Source: Bacteroidales bacterium
Lineage (GTDB): Bacteria > Bacteroidota > Bacteroidia > Bacteroidales > UBA932
Assembly: GCA_017438265.1 (NCBI GenBank)
Contig: JAFRVZ010000006.1
Span: 1-46,605 of the forward strand
DNA: 46,605 nucleotides
Direction: 5' to 3'
Part shown: piece after piece, positions 1 through 7,568 of the stretch
Layout of the letters: each line of letters opens with the position of its first letter
Numbering within the stretch: position 1 is the first letter of the stretch
Made by a program: the position numbers and the translations under genes
The notes under the pieces: model-generated
What the model saw: the letters and a program-made list of their open reading frames with translations, nothing else
Database searches by the model: none
Told to the model about the DNA's origin: nothing

Positions 1-137
1 AACGTTATTTTTCACCCGACACAGTGGTGATCAAGCTGCGCACGGAAGGAGTGATGTGTGCAAGCGAACCGATCGACAATGCCCTCGGCGTTGGTACCGG
101 CATGTTTTATTATAATGATACGGAACAGAACTGGTAA
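1..137 (+). CDS. C-terminal end of an unidentified protein (5' truncated by window edge)
   Basis: A reading frame is open from position 3 to a TAA at 135-137, giving about 44 residues that end in NDTEQNW. The tail contains VVIKLRTEGVMCASEP and a Gly-rich GVGTGMFYY stretch. The gene ends 17 bp before the start of the next lipoprotein gene in the same orientation, so the two probably share a transcript. I do not recognise the family. From its neighbour I infer a secreted or surface protein, but nothing in the visible part proves this. Confidence 0.5.
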   Translation, partial: RYFSPDTVVIKLRTEGVMCASEPIDNALGVGTGMFYYNDTEQNW

Positions 138-154
138 TTTGGGAGGAAACGGAA

Positions 155-1042
155 ATGAAAAAAGCAATGGTATTATTGGCGGCCGCTGCGATGTTTGCAG
201 CCCTGTCCTGCTCGAAAATCGAGAACACGAATCCTTCTGACGAATTCCAGGAGATTCAGGTAAATATTACCGTGGGCGACCCGGATGGCGCTCCTTCCAC
301 GAAGGCGCTCAAGACCGGATGGGTTGCCGGAGATGTCCTGAATCTTTGGTTTGATTCAAACTGTGATGCCACGCCCAACCTGACGCTGACTTACAACGGA
401 AGCGCCTGGGAGGCGTCCAAGGTCTCGACGGCCATCCTCGATGCGTTGAAGACTTCCGGCCAACTGAAGGTGATCTGGGAAGGGAACAATGACTTGAAGG
501 GAAAGTATGATGCTGTGATCGACGGTTCTTCGATGCAGTTCAAGCCGAAAAGTACGACGTCGGTATCCAGGGTGCTTGCCCACGGTAACCTCTCCTACAC
601 TTATACATCCGGGACGAAGACGCTCACGGCGAGTATTAATGACCTCAACAGCTATACTGCGATGCAGGTGACAGTTCCCGGCCTTGGCGGATCGGGGTGG
701 ACTCTCACCTCTGAACAACTGCGCGCCTTGACGTACTTTTCGGTCGATACGGGAGCCATTCACTATTCAACGTGGTATACGGGTTATCCCATTCTCGGCC
801 AGCCCGGGGCTGACGGGTGTGTCTTTGTCGCAGCTGATATTAATGATAATGATTATTATGCAGCCGCTCAAACGTACACGTTTACGCTGACCGATGGCGT
901 GAATACCTACGTCTACACGACTCCTTCACCGCGTAGTATCGTCTTGCTCAGGGGTACAAGATACGCATACCCGTTCACCGCGGTCAAACTTCCCGAGTTT
1001 GACGGAGAAGCGGCGACGCCGGTCCACTGGATTAAGCAATAG
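155..1042 (+). CDS. Fimbrillin-like surface lipoprotein, hypothetical
   Basis: The 295-aa product starts with a lipoprotein signal peptide: MKK, a hydrophobic Ala/Leu core, then lipobox LSC with Cys at about residue 20. Next comes a Bacteroidales-type N-terminus in which TKAL is followed by GWVAGDVLNLWF, a pattern seen in fimbrillin-like (Mfa/BF2867-type) proteins. The rest is rich in Thr, Ser, Tyr and alternating hydrophobic residues, consistent with beta-sandwich domains. A GGAGG Shine-Dalgarno-like sequence lies 8 nt before the ATG, which is unusual in this window. It follows the truncated upstream gene by 17 bp. Base composition looks AT-richer than the GH125 gene downstream, suggesting an accessory surface locus. 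The fimbrillin assignment is by pattern only; lipoprotein export is well supported. Confidence 0.7.
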   Translation: MKKAMVLLAAAAMFAALSCSKIENTNPSDEFQEIQVNITVGDPDGAPSTKALKTGWVAGDVLNLWFDSNCDATPNLTLTYNGSAWEASKVSTAILDALKTSGQLKVIWEGNNDLKGKYDAVIDGSSMQFKPKSTTSVSRVLAHGNLSYTYTSGTKTLTASINDLNSYTAMQVTVPGLGGSGWTLTSEQLRALTYFSVDTGAIHYSTWYTGYPILGQPGADGCVFVAADINDNDYYAAAQTYTFTLTDGVNTYVYTTPSPRSIVLLRGTRYAYPFTAVKLPEFDGEAATPVHWIKQ

Positions 1043-1063
1043 GAACCGGATACCTTTTTTTCT

Positions 1064-1071
1064 TATATTTG
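1064..1071 (+). promoter_or_regulatory. -7 promoter element for the GH125 gene
   Basis: TATATTTG matches the Bacteroidota -7 consensus TAnnTTTG exactly and lies 22 nt before the GH125 start codon. I see no good TTTG at the expected -33 spacing, so the call rests on the -7 box and its position. Confidence 0.5.
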
Positions 1072-1089
1072 CGGAAACAGTGTTTCTGC
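1071..1089 (+). repeat. Inverted repeat in the GH125 5' leader
   Basis: GCGGAAAC and GTTTCTGC are separated by AGT and form an 8-bp stem (one G-U pair) with a 3-nt loop. The element spans the last base of the -7 box and the probable transcription start and ends 4 nt before the ATG. It could be an operator or a 5' mRNA hairpin; the sequence alone does not decide. Confidence 0.35.
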
Positions 1090-1093
1090 AGAT

Positions 1094-2581
1094 ATGAAGA
1101 AGAATTTATTATGCATACTTGCGTTGACGGGCGCCGGATTATTGCTTTCCGGCGTCCTTTTCGCGCAGGAGAAAGACAAACACCAGATTTCTTTTGCGGA
1201 GGCGATTGCGGCCCCGGCGGACAACCTTGCGGTCACGCGGCGCCCTGCGCCGGCGGACCGGCTGTTCACGGCCCCGGCCGTCGAGGCGAAGATCGCCGAG
1301 GTCAAGCAGCTGCTCGCGGGCGCGCCGTACCTGGCGTGGATGTTCGAGAACTGCTTCCCGAACACGCTGGACACGACGGTCCACTACAGCGTCGGCGAGG
1401 ACGGCGAGGATGATACCTTCGTCTACACGGGCGACATCCACGCGATGTGGCTGCGGGACTCCGGCGCGCAGGTCTGGCCCTACGTGCGCTTCGCGGCCAC
1501 GGACGAGGCCGTCCGGAAGATGGTGCGCGGCACGATCCTGCGCCAGCTGAAGCTGATCTGCATCGATCCCTACGCCAACGCCTTCAACGCCGGCCCGACC
1601 GGCAGCGAGTGGGCGCGCGACCTCACGGACATGAACCCGTACCTCCACGAGCGGAAATACGAGATCGACTCGCTCTGCTACCCGATTCGCCTGGCGTATG
1701 AGTACTGGCGCGTGACGGGGGACAGCAGCATCTTCGGTGACGTCTGGCTCGAGGCGGCCGGCAAGATCCTCCAGACCTTCCGGGAGCAGCAGCGCAAGGA
1801 CGGCCACGGTCCGTACCATTTCCAGCGCCGGACCGCCGCGCAGTACGACACGATGGCGAACAGCGGCTACGGCAACCCGGCAAAGCCGGTCGGGCTGATC
1901 TGCTCGGCCTTCCGCCCCAGCGACGATGCGACCCTCTTCCTCTATCTGATCCCTTCCAACTTCTTCGCCGTCACGTCCCTGCGCAAGATGGCCGATGTCC
2001 TGACGCGCGTGAACGGCAAGGCGGCGCTGGCAGGGGAGTGCACGGCCCTTGCGGACGAGGTCGCGGCCGCGCTGCAGCAGTATGCGACCTATGACCACCC
2101 GAAATACGGCCGCGTTTACGCCTACGAGGTCGACGGCTTCGGCAACCGGGTCCTGATGGACGACGCCAATGTGCCGAGCCTGCTCGCGATGGCGTACCTG
2201 GGCGACGTGCCGGCGGACGATATCGTCTACCGCAACACCCGCCGCCTGGTCTGGAGCGAGGACAACCCTTATTTCTTCCGCGGGAGCGCGGGCGAGGGGA
2301 TCGGCGGCCCCCACGTGGGCTTCGACATGGTCTGGCCGATGTCGATCATGATGCGCGCCTTCACGAGCACGGACGAGGCGGAGATCCGCGCCTGCCTGCA
2401 GATGCTCGTTGACACCGACGCCGGAACCGGCTTCATCCATGAATCCTTCCACAAGGACGATGCGACCCGCTACACCCGCAGCTGGTTCGCCTGGCAGAAC
2501 ACCCTCTTCGGCGAGCTGATTCTCAAGCTCATCGACGACGGCCGCCTCCCCCTCCTCCTCCAGATCCAGAAGACCCGCTAA
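1094..2581 (+). CDS. Glycoside hydrolase family 125, exo-alpha-1,6-mannosidase-like
   Basis: The 495-aa product is exported (MKK, hydrophobic core, cleavage probably after LFAQ near residue 24). It matches the metal-independent alpha-mannosidase family GH125 (formerly DUF1237), which trims non-reducing alpha-1,6-mannose from N-glycans and mannans. Diagnostic blocks are TGDIHAMWLRDSGAQ at 112-126, ERKYEIDSLCYP near 187-197, CSAFRPSDDA at 270-279 and RGSAGEGIGGPHVG near 394-407. In characterised GH125 enzymes an Asp acts as general acid and a Glu as general base; the Asp of the RPSDDA block and the Glu of the GEGIGG block are the candidates. Length is normal for the family. The gene is monocistronic, preceded by a good -7 box, and converges on the AlkZ-related gene with a 19-bp gap. 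The likely role is periplasmic harvest of host or fungal mannose. Confidence 0.9.
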   Translation: MKKNLLCILALTGAGLLLSGVLFAQEKDKHQISFAEAIAAPADNLAVTRRPAPADRLFTAPAVEAKIAEVKQLLAGAPYLAWMFENCFPNTLDTTVHYSVGEDGEDDTFVYTGDIHAMWLRDSGAQVWPYVRFAATDEAVRKMVRGTILRQLKLICIDPYANAFNAGPTGSEWARDLTDMNPYLHERKYEIDSLCYPIRLAYEYWRVTGDSSIFGDVWLEAAGKILQTFREQQRKDGHGPYHFQRRTAAQYDTMANSGYGNPAKPVGLICSAFRPSDDATLFLYLIPSNFFAVTSLRKMADVLTRVNGKAALAGECTALADEVAAALQQYATYDHPKYGRVYAYEVDGFGNRVLMDDANVPSLLAMAYLGDVPADDIVYRNTRRLVWSEDNPYFFRGSAGEGIGGPHVGFDMVWPMSIMMRAFTSTDEAEIRACLQMLVDTDAGTGFIHESFHKDDATRYTRSWFAWQNTLFGELILKLIDDGRLPLLLQIQKTR

Positions 2582-2600
2582 GCCTTCCCGGCGGGGACGG

Positions 2601-3323
2601 TCAGCCCAGGAGCTTGCGGAGACGGGCGCGGTCGGTTTCGCCCGTGCGGGCGGTGATGTGGGCGCAGAGGCGCTCGAAGGATTCCGCCGGGGAGCAGTCA
2701 GGCTCCAGCGGGTGGCCCGCCGCGGCGCCCGGGAAGCCGGCGAGACCCGGGAAGGCCGGCGCCTCGAACAGATCCTCCGGGCGGCAGAAGGAAGCGATCT
2801 GCCAGCCGCTGTAATGCAGGTCCTTGCCGCGGTAGACCCGCTGCAGTTCGCCGGTCACGAGACGGCACTGCATCTGCAGCCGGGTGATCTGCGCGTCCGC
2901 CGCGCTCTTCTTGACGCCGAGCAGCCGGCGGACCTCGCGGACGGTGATGGCGCCATGGGCGTCGACATAGTCCAGGATCTGCTGCTGGACGGCGTCAGGC
3001 TGGTATTTCGGGAGGGACAGGCGGTAGTTGCGGAGCTCCCGGTACCAGGGAAGCGTCGCGAAGGCGGCTTTGCCGCCGAGCAGGAATTTGCCGTAGGCGA
3101 TCTCGCCGCTGCGCACGCATTCGATCTTCCAGTCCCAGGGGCCGAGGCCGTCCTCCTCGCCGTCGAACCAGTAGCGCGCCGGCGTCAGCTCCTCGATCGA
3201 GTATCCCGGGATCACATTCTCGAAAAAGGGAATCAGGCCCCATTCCTGAATGGTTCCATACATCGATTCCGCGTTGTGGACAGAAGGGTGGCGGAGGTTT
3301 CCTGCGTGTCTTCCGATGCTCAT
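2601..3323 (-). CDS. AlkZ-related winged-helix protein
   Basis: The product (240 aa from this start) resembles the AlkZ-related group, distant relatives of the DNA glycosylase AlkZ/YcaQ. Blocks seen are the N-terminal GLIPFFENVIPGYSIEELTP, then WDWK, then RSGEIAYGKFLLGGKAAF, a helix-turn-helix-like segment (AITVREVRRLLG), and LQMQCRLVTGE followed by GWQIASF. The reading frame continues upstream to 3506 only by running through the tRNA-Phe gene, so that start is rejected. The ATG at 3323 lies 5 nt after a -7-like box and includes the expected N-terminal region; an ATG at 3263 is an alternative. I did not locate the catalytic residues of true AlkZ, so DNA repair is an inference. Confidence 0.75.
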   Translation of the reverse strand: MSIGRHAGNLRHPSVHNAESMYGTIQEWGLIPFFENVIPGYSIEELTPARYWFDGEEDGLGPWDWKIECVRSGEIAYGKFLLGGKAAFATLPWYRELRNYRLSLPKYQPDAVQQQILDYVDAHGAITVREVRRLLGVKKSAADAQITRLQMQCRLVTGELQRVYRGKDLHYSGWQIASFCRPEDLFEAPAFPGLAGFPGAAAGHPLEPDCSPAESFERLCAHITARTGETDRARLRKLLG

Positions 3324-3328
3324 GGAAG

Positions 3329-3336
3329 CGAAGATA
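3329..3336 (-). promoter_or_regulatory. -7 promoter element for the AlkZ-related gene
   Basis: On the minus strand TATCTTCG matches TAnnTTTG with one change and ends 5 nt before the ATG at 3323. If used, the mRNA would start at or next to the start codon. No clear -33 TTTG is seen. Confidence 0.35.
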
Positions 3337-3385
3337 GCAAGAAAAGAAAAACGCAGAACCTTACTCGCGTAAAATTCTGCGTCCG

Positions 3386-3458
3386 TGGTGTTGGCAGGAG
3401 TCGAACCGGCGACACATGGATTTTCAGTCCATTGCTCTACCACCTGAGCTACAACACC
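3386..3458 (-). tRNA. tRNA-Phe (anticodon GAA)
   Basis: The minus strand folds as a 73-nt tRNA. The acceptor stem is GGTGTTG with CAACACC, the D-arm GCTC/GAGC, the anticodon stem ATGGA/TCCAT with loop CTGAAAA (anticodon GAA, genomic 3425-3423), the variable loop GTGTC, the T-loop TTCGACT, and A is the discriminator base. The T stem GCCGG/CCTGC has one C-U mismatch in the middle. CCA is not encoded. A strong Bacteroidota promoter lies just upstream. Confidence 0.95.
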
Positions 3459-3476
3459 GTTTCCCTTTCGGGACTG

Positions 3477-3507
3477 CAAAGGTAGAAAAAAAACGCAATA
3501 CGCCAAA
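3477..3507 (-). promoter_or_regulatory. Promoter of tRNA-Phe (-33 and -7 elements)
   Basis: On the minus strand TTTG (3507-3504) is followed after exactly 19 nt by TACCTTTG (3484-3477), an exact fit to the Bacteroidota consensus TTTG-N19-21-TAnnTTTG. The -7 box ends 18 nt before the first tRNA base. Confidence 0.8.
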
Positions 3508-3590
3508 ATATTTCGACAAAATCGTCGGTCTCTTCTTTTGCATGTAATTTGCAGTATTTCCCGTTTCGGATCAATAACAAAGGATAGCTT

Positions 3591-4220
3591 ATGAAACGAA
3601 TGATACTTTTCGCGGGGCTTGCCCTGCTTTCGCTCCAGCTGTTTACCGGATGCTTCCAGCGCCCGGAGCCGGAGATTGACGTCATTCTCGACAAGGACAC
3701 GATGGTCGGGACCTGGCGGGTATCCTCTTCCCCGGTACCCTACTTCTACATCACTTTTACCGAGCCGGGCAATTTCTACATCTACAACAGCTTGTATGAG
3801 AACCAGAAAGGCACGTACGACGTGGAAAACGACAAGCTGGTCTTCTATTTCGACGAGAACGGGAAGACGAGCCGGGAGGCTTATACCTACCGCTATGAAA
3901 ACGGAGCCATTACCCTGTATGACGGACCGGCCGCGATGATGATCATCCGGCTCGAGGATTCCGCCGTGTACTACGGCAACTGGGTGGAGTCCGAAGACAA
4001 GGTCTACGGCATTTACATGGACGGCAACGCCCTTCTGTTCATCAAGGACCCCAACGATCCGGCCCAGATGATCGTGGGAGACCTGCTTGCGTACCGGATC
4101 GACGAGAAAGGAACCTTTATCTTCGAAGACGGGGAGTACAGCCTTACCTACACGGGCGGCGCTGAAATGTCGCTGGTGCCGAAGAACGGCGATCCCGCCC
4201 GCGTATTCACGCGACCGTAG
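3591..4220 (+). CDS. Small lipocalin-like lipoprotein, hypothetical
   Basis: The 209-aa product has a lipoprotein signal (hydrophobic segment, lipobox FTGC, Cys at 21). After a linker comes MVGTWRV near residue 38 and repeated beta-strand-like segments (YFYITFTEPGNFYIYN, KLVFYFDENG, GTFIFEDGEYSLTY). This recalls the lipocalin-like proteins common in Bacteroidales, whose core begins with a GxW motif. No catalytic motif is visible. It stands alone between tRNA-Phe, which is divergent, and the cobalamin riboswitch, whose promoter begins 12 bp after its stop. It is probably anchored in the outer or inner membrane facing the periplasm. The ligand is unknown. Confidence 0.7.
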   Translation: MKRMILFAGLALLSLQLFTGCFQRPEPEIDVILDKDTMVGTWRVSSSPVPYFYITFTEPGNFYIYNSLYENQKGTYDVENDKLVFYFDENGKTSREAYTYRYENGAITLYDGPAAMMIIRLEDSAVYYGNWVESEDKVYGIYMDGNALLFIKDPNDPAQMIVGDLLAYRIDEKGTFIFEDGEYSLTYTGGAEMSLVPKNGDPARVFTRP

Positions 4221-4232
4221 TTTTATTTTTTG

Positions 4233-4240
4233 TATCTTTG
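4233..4240 (+). promoter_or_regulatory. -7 promoter element driving the cobalamin riboswitch
   Basis: TATCTTTG matches TAnnTTTG exactly and ends 9 nt before the aptamer P1 stem. No TTTG lies at the usual -33 distance. The position, between the upstream stop codon and the riboswitch, makes it the likely start of the B12 transport transcript. Confidence 0.6.
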
Positions 4241-4249
4241 CGTCCGTGC

Positions 4250-4364
4250 CGTGGAAAGGTGCGGACTTTTTTTATGTCCGCCCGTCAGGGAAACCGGGTG
4301 AAAATTCCGGACTGTGCCCGCAACTGTGACCCCCGTCCCGGGGAAAGCCAGAACACCTGCCACG
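4250..4364 (+). promoter_or_regulatory. Cobalamin (B12) riboswitch aptamer
   Basis: The conserved core is clear: GGGAAACCGGGTGAAAATTC, then ACTGTGCCCGCAACTGTGA, then GGGGAAAGCC running into the B12 box AGCCAGAACACCTGCC (4346-4361). Outer pairing CGTGG (4250-4254) with CCACG (4360-4364) forms P1, and AGGTG with CACCT pairs inside it. The segment 4365-4417 before the receptor start contains a GC-rich hairpin (CCCC...GGGG around GGCGCC) and is probably the expression platform. Known riboswitches of this class shut off expression when adenosyl- or other cobalamins bind. Here the target is the TonB receptor and permease that follow. Confidence 0.95.
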
Positions 4365-4417
4365 TGCGAAGTTCAACCCCAGGCGCCCGGGGCCAGGCGC
4401 TGAAAAGTTGTGTACCC

Positions 4418-6166
4418 ATGTTCTTTTCATCCCTCCTTGCCGCCGCATCGCTGCTCTTCTCCGCAGCGATGCCCGACACCCTTGCCACCGCGACCGTCAC
4501 GGCTGAGCGCGGCACCGTCGTATCGCGCGTCGATACCCTCGCGGTCGGTCCGGCCGCATCCCCGGAATCCCTTCCGGAAATCCTTGCCCGCATCCCCGGG
4601 ATCCAGATCAATGACTACGGCGGCATCGCCGGCCTGAAAAACATCAGCCTCCGCGGCATGGGCGCGACCCATACCGCCGTGCTCGTCGACGGCGTGCCCG
4701 TCGGCAACGTCCAGAGCGGCCAGATTGACCTCGGCATGCTTGACCTGACCTCCGCGGGCGCCGTCACGGTCGACTATGTCCATTCCCGGATCAATGTCCG
4801 GACGGCCCGGCCCGCCTTCGCGGACGGCCGGTATTTCGGCGGTTTCCTGCGCCTCGGCGGCGGCAGCTACAGCACCTGGACGCCCTCCGGCCGGGCGGAT
4901 TTCCGCCTCGGCGACGGGCTCGCGATGAGCGTCAGCGCCGCCGGCATCCTGACCCAGGGCAATTACCGGGACAACAATGACCTGAGCGAATTCCGCGGCG
5001 GCATCGACTTCTTCGGCCGCGAGTGGAACGTCAAGGCCTACGCCAACAGCGCCGTCCGCGGCTGCCCCGGCTCCGTCACCTGGCCGGCCCCGCTCGACCG
5101 GCAGACCGATCAGAACTATTTCCTCCAGGGCTCCTGGAGCCACCGTTTCTCCGCCCTGTATGACCTTTCCCTCAGCGCCAAGGCCGCCTCGGACCACCTC
5201 CACTACAACGGCGATTCCGGCGGCTACGCCTATGAGAACGATTACCTCCAGCGCGAAGCCCTGCTGAACATGGAGCATGGATTCACGCTCTCCGAAGCCC
5301 TCCGCCTCGCTTTCGAGGGGAACGCCCGCTTCGACAGGCTGGCGACCGACGCCTACACGACCCCGACCGCCAGCCGCACGACCCTCGACGGGAAGGCGCT
5401 CCTGTCCTGGGCGCCCGGCCGCTTCCGCGCGGACCTCTCCGCCCTCTGGACGGGCATCTACGACAAGGGCGGCGTCCGCCGCAGCGTCCTTTCCCCGTCG
5501 GTCGGCCTCGCATACGCCCTCCCGGCCGGCTTCCGCCTCGTCGGGACGGTGCGCCGTGCATACCGCGTCCCGATGTTCAACGACCTCTACTATGCTGGGA
5601 TGGGCAATACGGACCTCCTCCCGGAGGATGCCTGGATGTCCGGTCTCGGGCTGTCCTGGACCCGCAGGGCCGAGGCCTGGCAGTGGGACGCCGGCGTGGA
5701 CGGATTCTACAATGACCTGAAGAACAAGATTGTCAGCGCCCCGACGGCGGATCCGTTTATCTGGAGCATGTTCAACCTCGGCGCCGCGCAGGTGAAGGGC
5801 GTCGACGGCCGCGCTTCCGTCCGCCGGATCGCCGGTGCGGCGCAGTGGGGCCTCGCCGCCGCCTGGACCTGGCAGGGCGGTACGGCCATCCCGTACCAGC
5901 CGCGCCACTCCGGCAGCCTCACGGCCGACTTCGCGGCCGCCGGCTGGCGTGCCGCCGCGAGCCTCCTCCACCGCGGCGCCCGTGCGGACGCCTACGACGC
6001 TCCGATGGATCCGTATCAGGTGCTGGACCTGTCCCTTTCGAAGGAGTGGAACCGATTCACCGTCTATGCGGACCTGAAGAACCTCTTGGACAGCCGCTAC
6101 GAGGTTGTGCCGGGCTATCCGATGCCCGGCTTCCACTTCCTCGCCGGCCTGCGCGTGAATCTGTAA
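4418..6166 (+). CDS. BtuB-like TonB-dependent cobalamin receptor
   Basis: The 582-aa product is an outer-membrane TonB-dependent receptor. It has a signal peptide (MFFSSLLAAASLLFSAAM), a TonB-box-like DTLATATVTAE, and a plug domain (PESLPEILARIPGIQIN, then ISLRGMGATHTAVLVDGVPVG). A 22-strand-type barrel follows, ending DSRYEVVPGYPMPGFHFLAG and a final beta strand GLRVNL. The frame stays open upstream to 4238, but that stretch is the riboswitch, so the ATG at 4418 is the true start. B12 as substrate is inferred from the riboswitch and from the BtuC-like gene 4 bp downstream. It is slightly short for a BtuB-type receptor but otherwise complete. Confidence 0.9.
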   Translation: MFFSSLLAAASLLFSAAMPDTLATATVTAERGTVVSRVDTLAVGPAASPESLPEILARIPGIQINDYGGIAGLKNISLRGMGATHTAVLVDGVPVGNVQSGQIDLGMLDLTSAGAVTVDYVHSRINVRTARPAFADGRYFGGFLRLGGGSYSTWTPSGRADFRLGDGLAMSVSAAGILTQGNYRDNNDLSEFRGGIDFFGREWNVKAYANSAVRGCPGSVTWPAPLDRQTDQNYFLQGSWSHRFSALYDLSLSAKAASDHLHYNGDSGGYAYENDYLQREALLNMEHGFTLSEALRLAFEGNARFDRLATDAYTTPTASRTTLDGKALLSWAPGRFRADLSALWTGIYDKGGVRRSVLSPSVGLAYALPAGFRLVGTVRRAYRVPMFNDLYYAGMGNTDLLPEDAWMSGLGLSWTRRAEAWQWDAGVDGFYNDLKNKIVSAPTADPFIWSMFNLGAAQVKGVDGRASVRRIAGAAQWGLAAAWTWQGGTAIPYQPRHSGSLTADFAAAGWRAAASLLHRGARADAYDAPMDPYQVLDLSLSKEWNRFTVYADLKNLLDSRYEVVPGYPMPGFHFLAGLRVNL

Positions 6167-6170
6167 GCCT

Positions 6171-6977
6171 ATGTTCCTGAGTCTTTTATATGTGGTTTTA
6201 TCCGGGATTGCGCTGCCCGTCGGCGGAATCCAGATGCAGTACCTGTGGCGCAACCAGCTCGGCGATGTCTATTCGCTCGGGCTGGGCAGCGCCGCCTGCC
6301 TGGGCGCCGCGGCTGCCACGATGAGCGGCTGGTGCTCCCTGACCGTCGGCTCGTTCATCTGCACGCTGGTCTGCACGCTCGTCTGCTTCATCGTAACCCT
6401 CCGGGTCAACACCCAGAAACTGATCACCTTCGGCATCCTGTTCGGCACCTTCATCGGCTCGCTCGGCACCATCGTCGTGACCAACGCCCCGAACGGGGAC
6501 CTGCTGAAGAAGTATTACCTCTGGGGTGCGGCGAACTTCCGCCTCGAGGAAGTCACGACCGGCGACATCATCTTCTCGCTCGTGCTCTTCGCCGTCGGCT
6601 TCGGCGCGGCGCTCTGGACCGCGCGCGAACTGACCCGCCACTTCCGCGGAGAAATCGAACTCCCGAACTGGAAAAAGGCCGTCAGCCTGCTGCTGATCAT
6701 GTTCCTCGTGACCTCTGCCGTCAGCATCTGCGGCCCGATCGGCTTCATCTCCCTCGGCGTGCCGAACCTCAGCCGCATCCTCTGCAGCAAGACCGACATC
6801 CGCTATCACTACCTGATTTCCAGCGCGATGGGCATCGGCCTGCTGCTGATCACCTGGGCCGTCGTGAACTATGCCAGCTTCGGCGTCTACCTGCCCGTCA
6901 GCGCCACCATGGCCATCCTGGCCCTCCCGCTGATGGCCCTCATCTTCACCGGCAAAAAGACCCCGACGGCCGAATAA
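6171..6977 (+). CDS. FecCD/BtuC-family ABC transporter permease, short form
   Basis: The 268-aa membrane protein belongs to the FecCD family (inner-membrane permeases for B12, haem and siderophores). The diagnostic segment is SICGPIGFISLGVPNLSRIL near residues 186-205, matching the family GPIGFxGLxxPHxxR motif with Asn for His. About eight hydrophobic segments can be seen, and full-length members have about ten in some 330 residues. The protein starts inside what is normally the second or third helix (GIALPVGGIQMQYLWRNQLGDVYSLGLGS as two adjacent blocks). It follows the receptor by 4 bp under the same riboswitch. No BtuD ATPase or BtuF binding protein lies nearby, so partners must be encoded elsewhere or the system is reduced. 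No frameshift is evident. Confidence 0.8.
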   Translation: MFLSLLYVVLSGIALPVGGIQMQYLWRNQLGDVYSLGLGSAACLGAAAATMSGWCSLTVGSFICTLVCTLVCFIVTLRVNTQKLITFGILFGTFIGSLGTIVVTNAPNGDLLKKYYLWGAANFRLEEVTTGDIIFSLVLFAVGFGAALWTARELTRHFRGEIELPNWKKAVSLLLIMFLVTSAVSICGPIGFISLGVPNLSRILCSKTDIRYHYLISSAMGIGLLLITWAVVNYASFGVYLPVSATMAILALPLMALIFTGKKTPTAE

Positions 6978-7014
6978 TCCCCGCGCCGCGCTAAGAGACT
7001 TCGGCGGGGGCGCG

Positions 7015-7455
7015 CTATTTGATGCGGAGCTTGTGCTCGACGAGGGCGACGAGGTCGAGCAGGGCGGCGTCGTCCTGGGCGCCGAGGCTCATGATGCAGA
7101 GGACTCCCTTCCGGACCTCGACGCAGAGGACGCGCATCGGCGTCTCGTCTTCGCACCAGGCGTCGAACCCATACGCCTTGCGGCCGTTGAACGGCCACTC
7201 GATGATCGGATCCTCGTCATCGTCGTCGTCCGACCAGCCGACCATGTCGGCGTAATTCGCGAGGGCTTCGTCCTCCGCGCTGGTATCCGGCGGCATCGGG
7301 CCGACGTAGATGTTGATGAAAGCCTTGTCACGCTGGGTGCGTTCGTCTGCGAGGCGGGCGTCCAGGTGCGTGACCTCGGAGCCGTCGAATTCCTGGTAGC
7401 TGTCCGTGATGCAGGTCCAGCCTTCGGGAAGGGGGAGAGTGATGTTGTAAGCCAT
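7015..7455 (-). CDS. Conserved hypothetical protein, 146 aa, acidic
   Basis: A soluble protein without signal peptide or membrane segment. Visible features are an N-terminal LPLPEGW, an acidic run WSDDDDDEDP near residues 73-82, WPFNGRKAYGFDAWCEDETPM near 86-106 (two adjacent blocks), and a C-terminal helix DLVALVEHKLRIK. I do not recognise a named domain. The gene is monocistronic with a strong promoter whose -7 box ends 4 nt before the ATG, so its mRNA is probably leaderless. It diverges from htpG across 113 bp. Confidence 0.7.
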   Translation of the reverse strand: MAYNITLPLPEGWTCITDSYQEFDGSEVTHLDARLADERTQRDKAFINIYVGPMPPDTSAEDEALANYADMVGWSDDDDDEDPIIEWPFNGRKAYGFDAWCEDETPMRVLCVEVRKGVLCIMSLGAQDDAALLDLVALVEHKLRIK

Positions 7456-7459
7456 GCTG

Positions 7460-7491
7460 CAAAGCTACGCAATTAATCCCGGTCTGCCAAA
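7460..7491 (-). promoter_or_regulatory. Promoter of the 146-aa hypothetical gene
   Basis: On the minus strand TTTG (7491-7488), 20 nt, then TAGCTTTG (7467-7460): an exact match to the Bacteroidota consensus in sequence and spacing. The -7 box ends 4 nt before the start codon, placing transcription initiation at or beside the ATG. Confidence 0.75.
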
Positions 7492-7568
7492 ATGACATAC
7501 ATCCCCGGGCGGGAACGCAATTTGATTCCATCCGCTGCCGGAAAACAACGAAAAAAACATACGACACT

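Noticed and set aside
3324-3506. N-terminal extension of the AlkZ-related open frame to 3506
   Set aside because: The extension is the tRNA-Phe gene and its promoter read on the same strand; homology begins after 3323.
4238-4417. Upstream start of the BtuB-like receptor at 4238
   Set aside because: This stretch is the cobalamin riboswitch; the ATG at 4418 begins a normal signal peptide.
6978-7014. GC-rich inverted-looking sequence between the permease and the 146-aa gene as a terminator
   Set aside because: The arms do not pair continuously and there is no T run on either strand.
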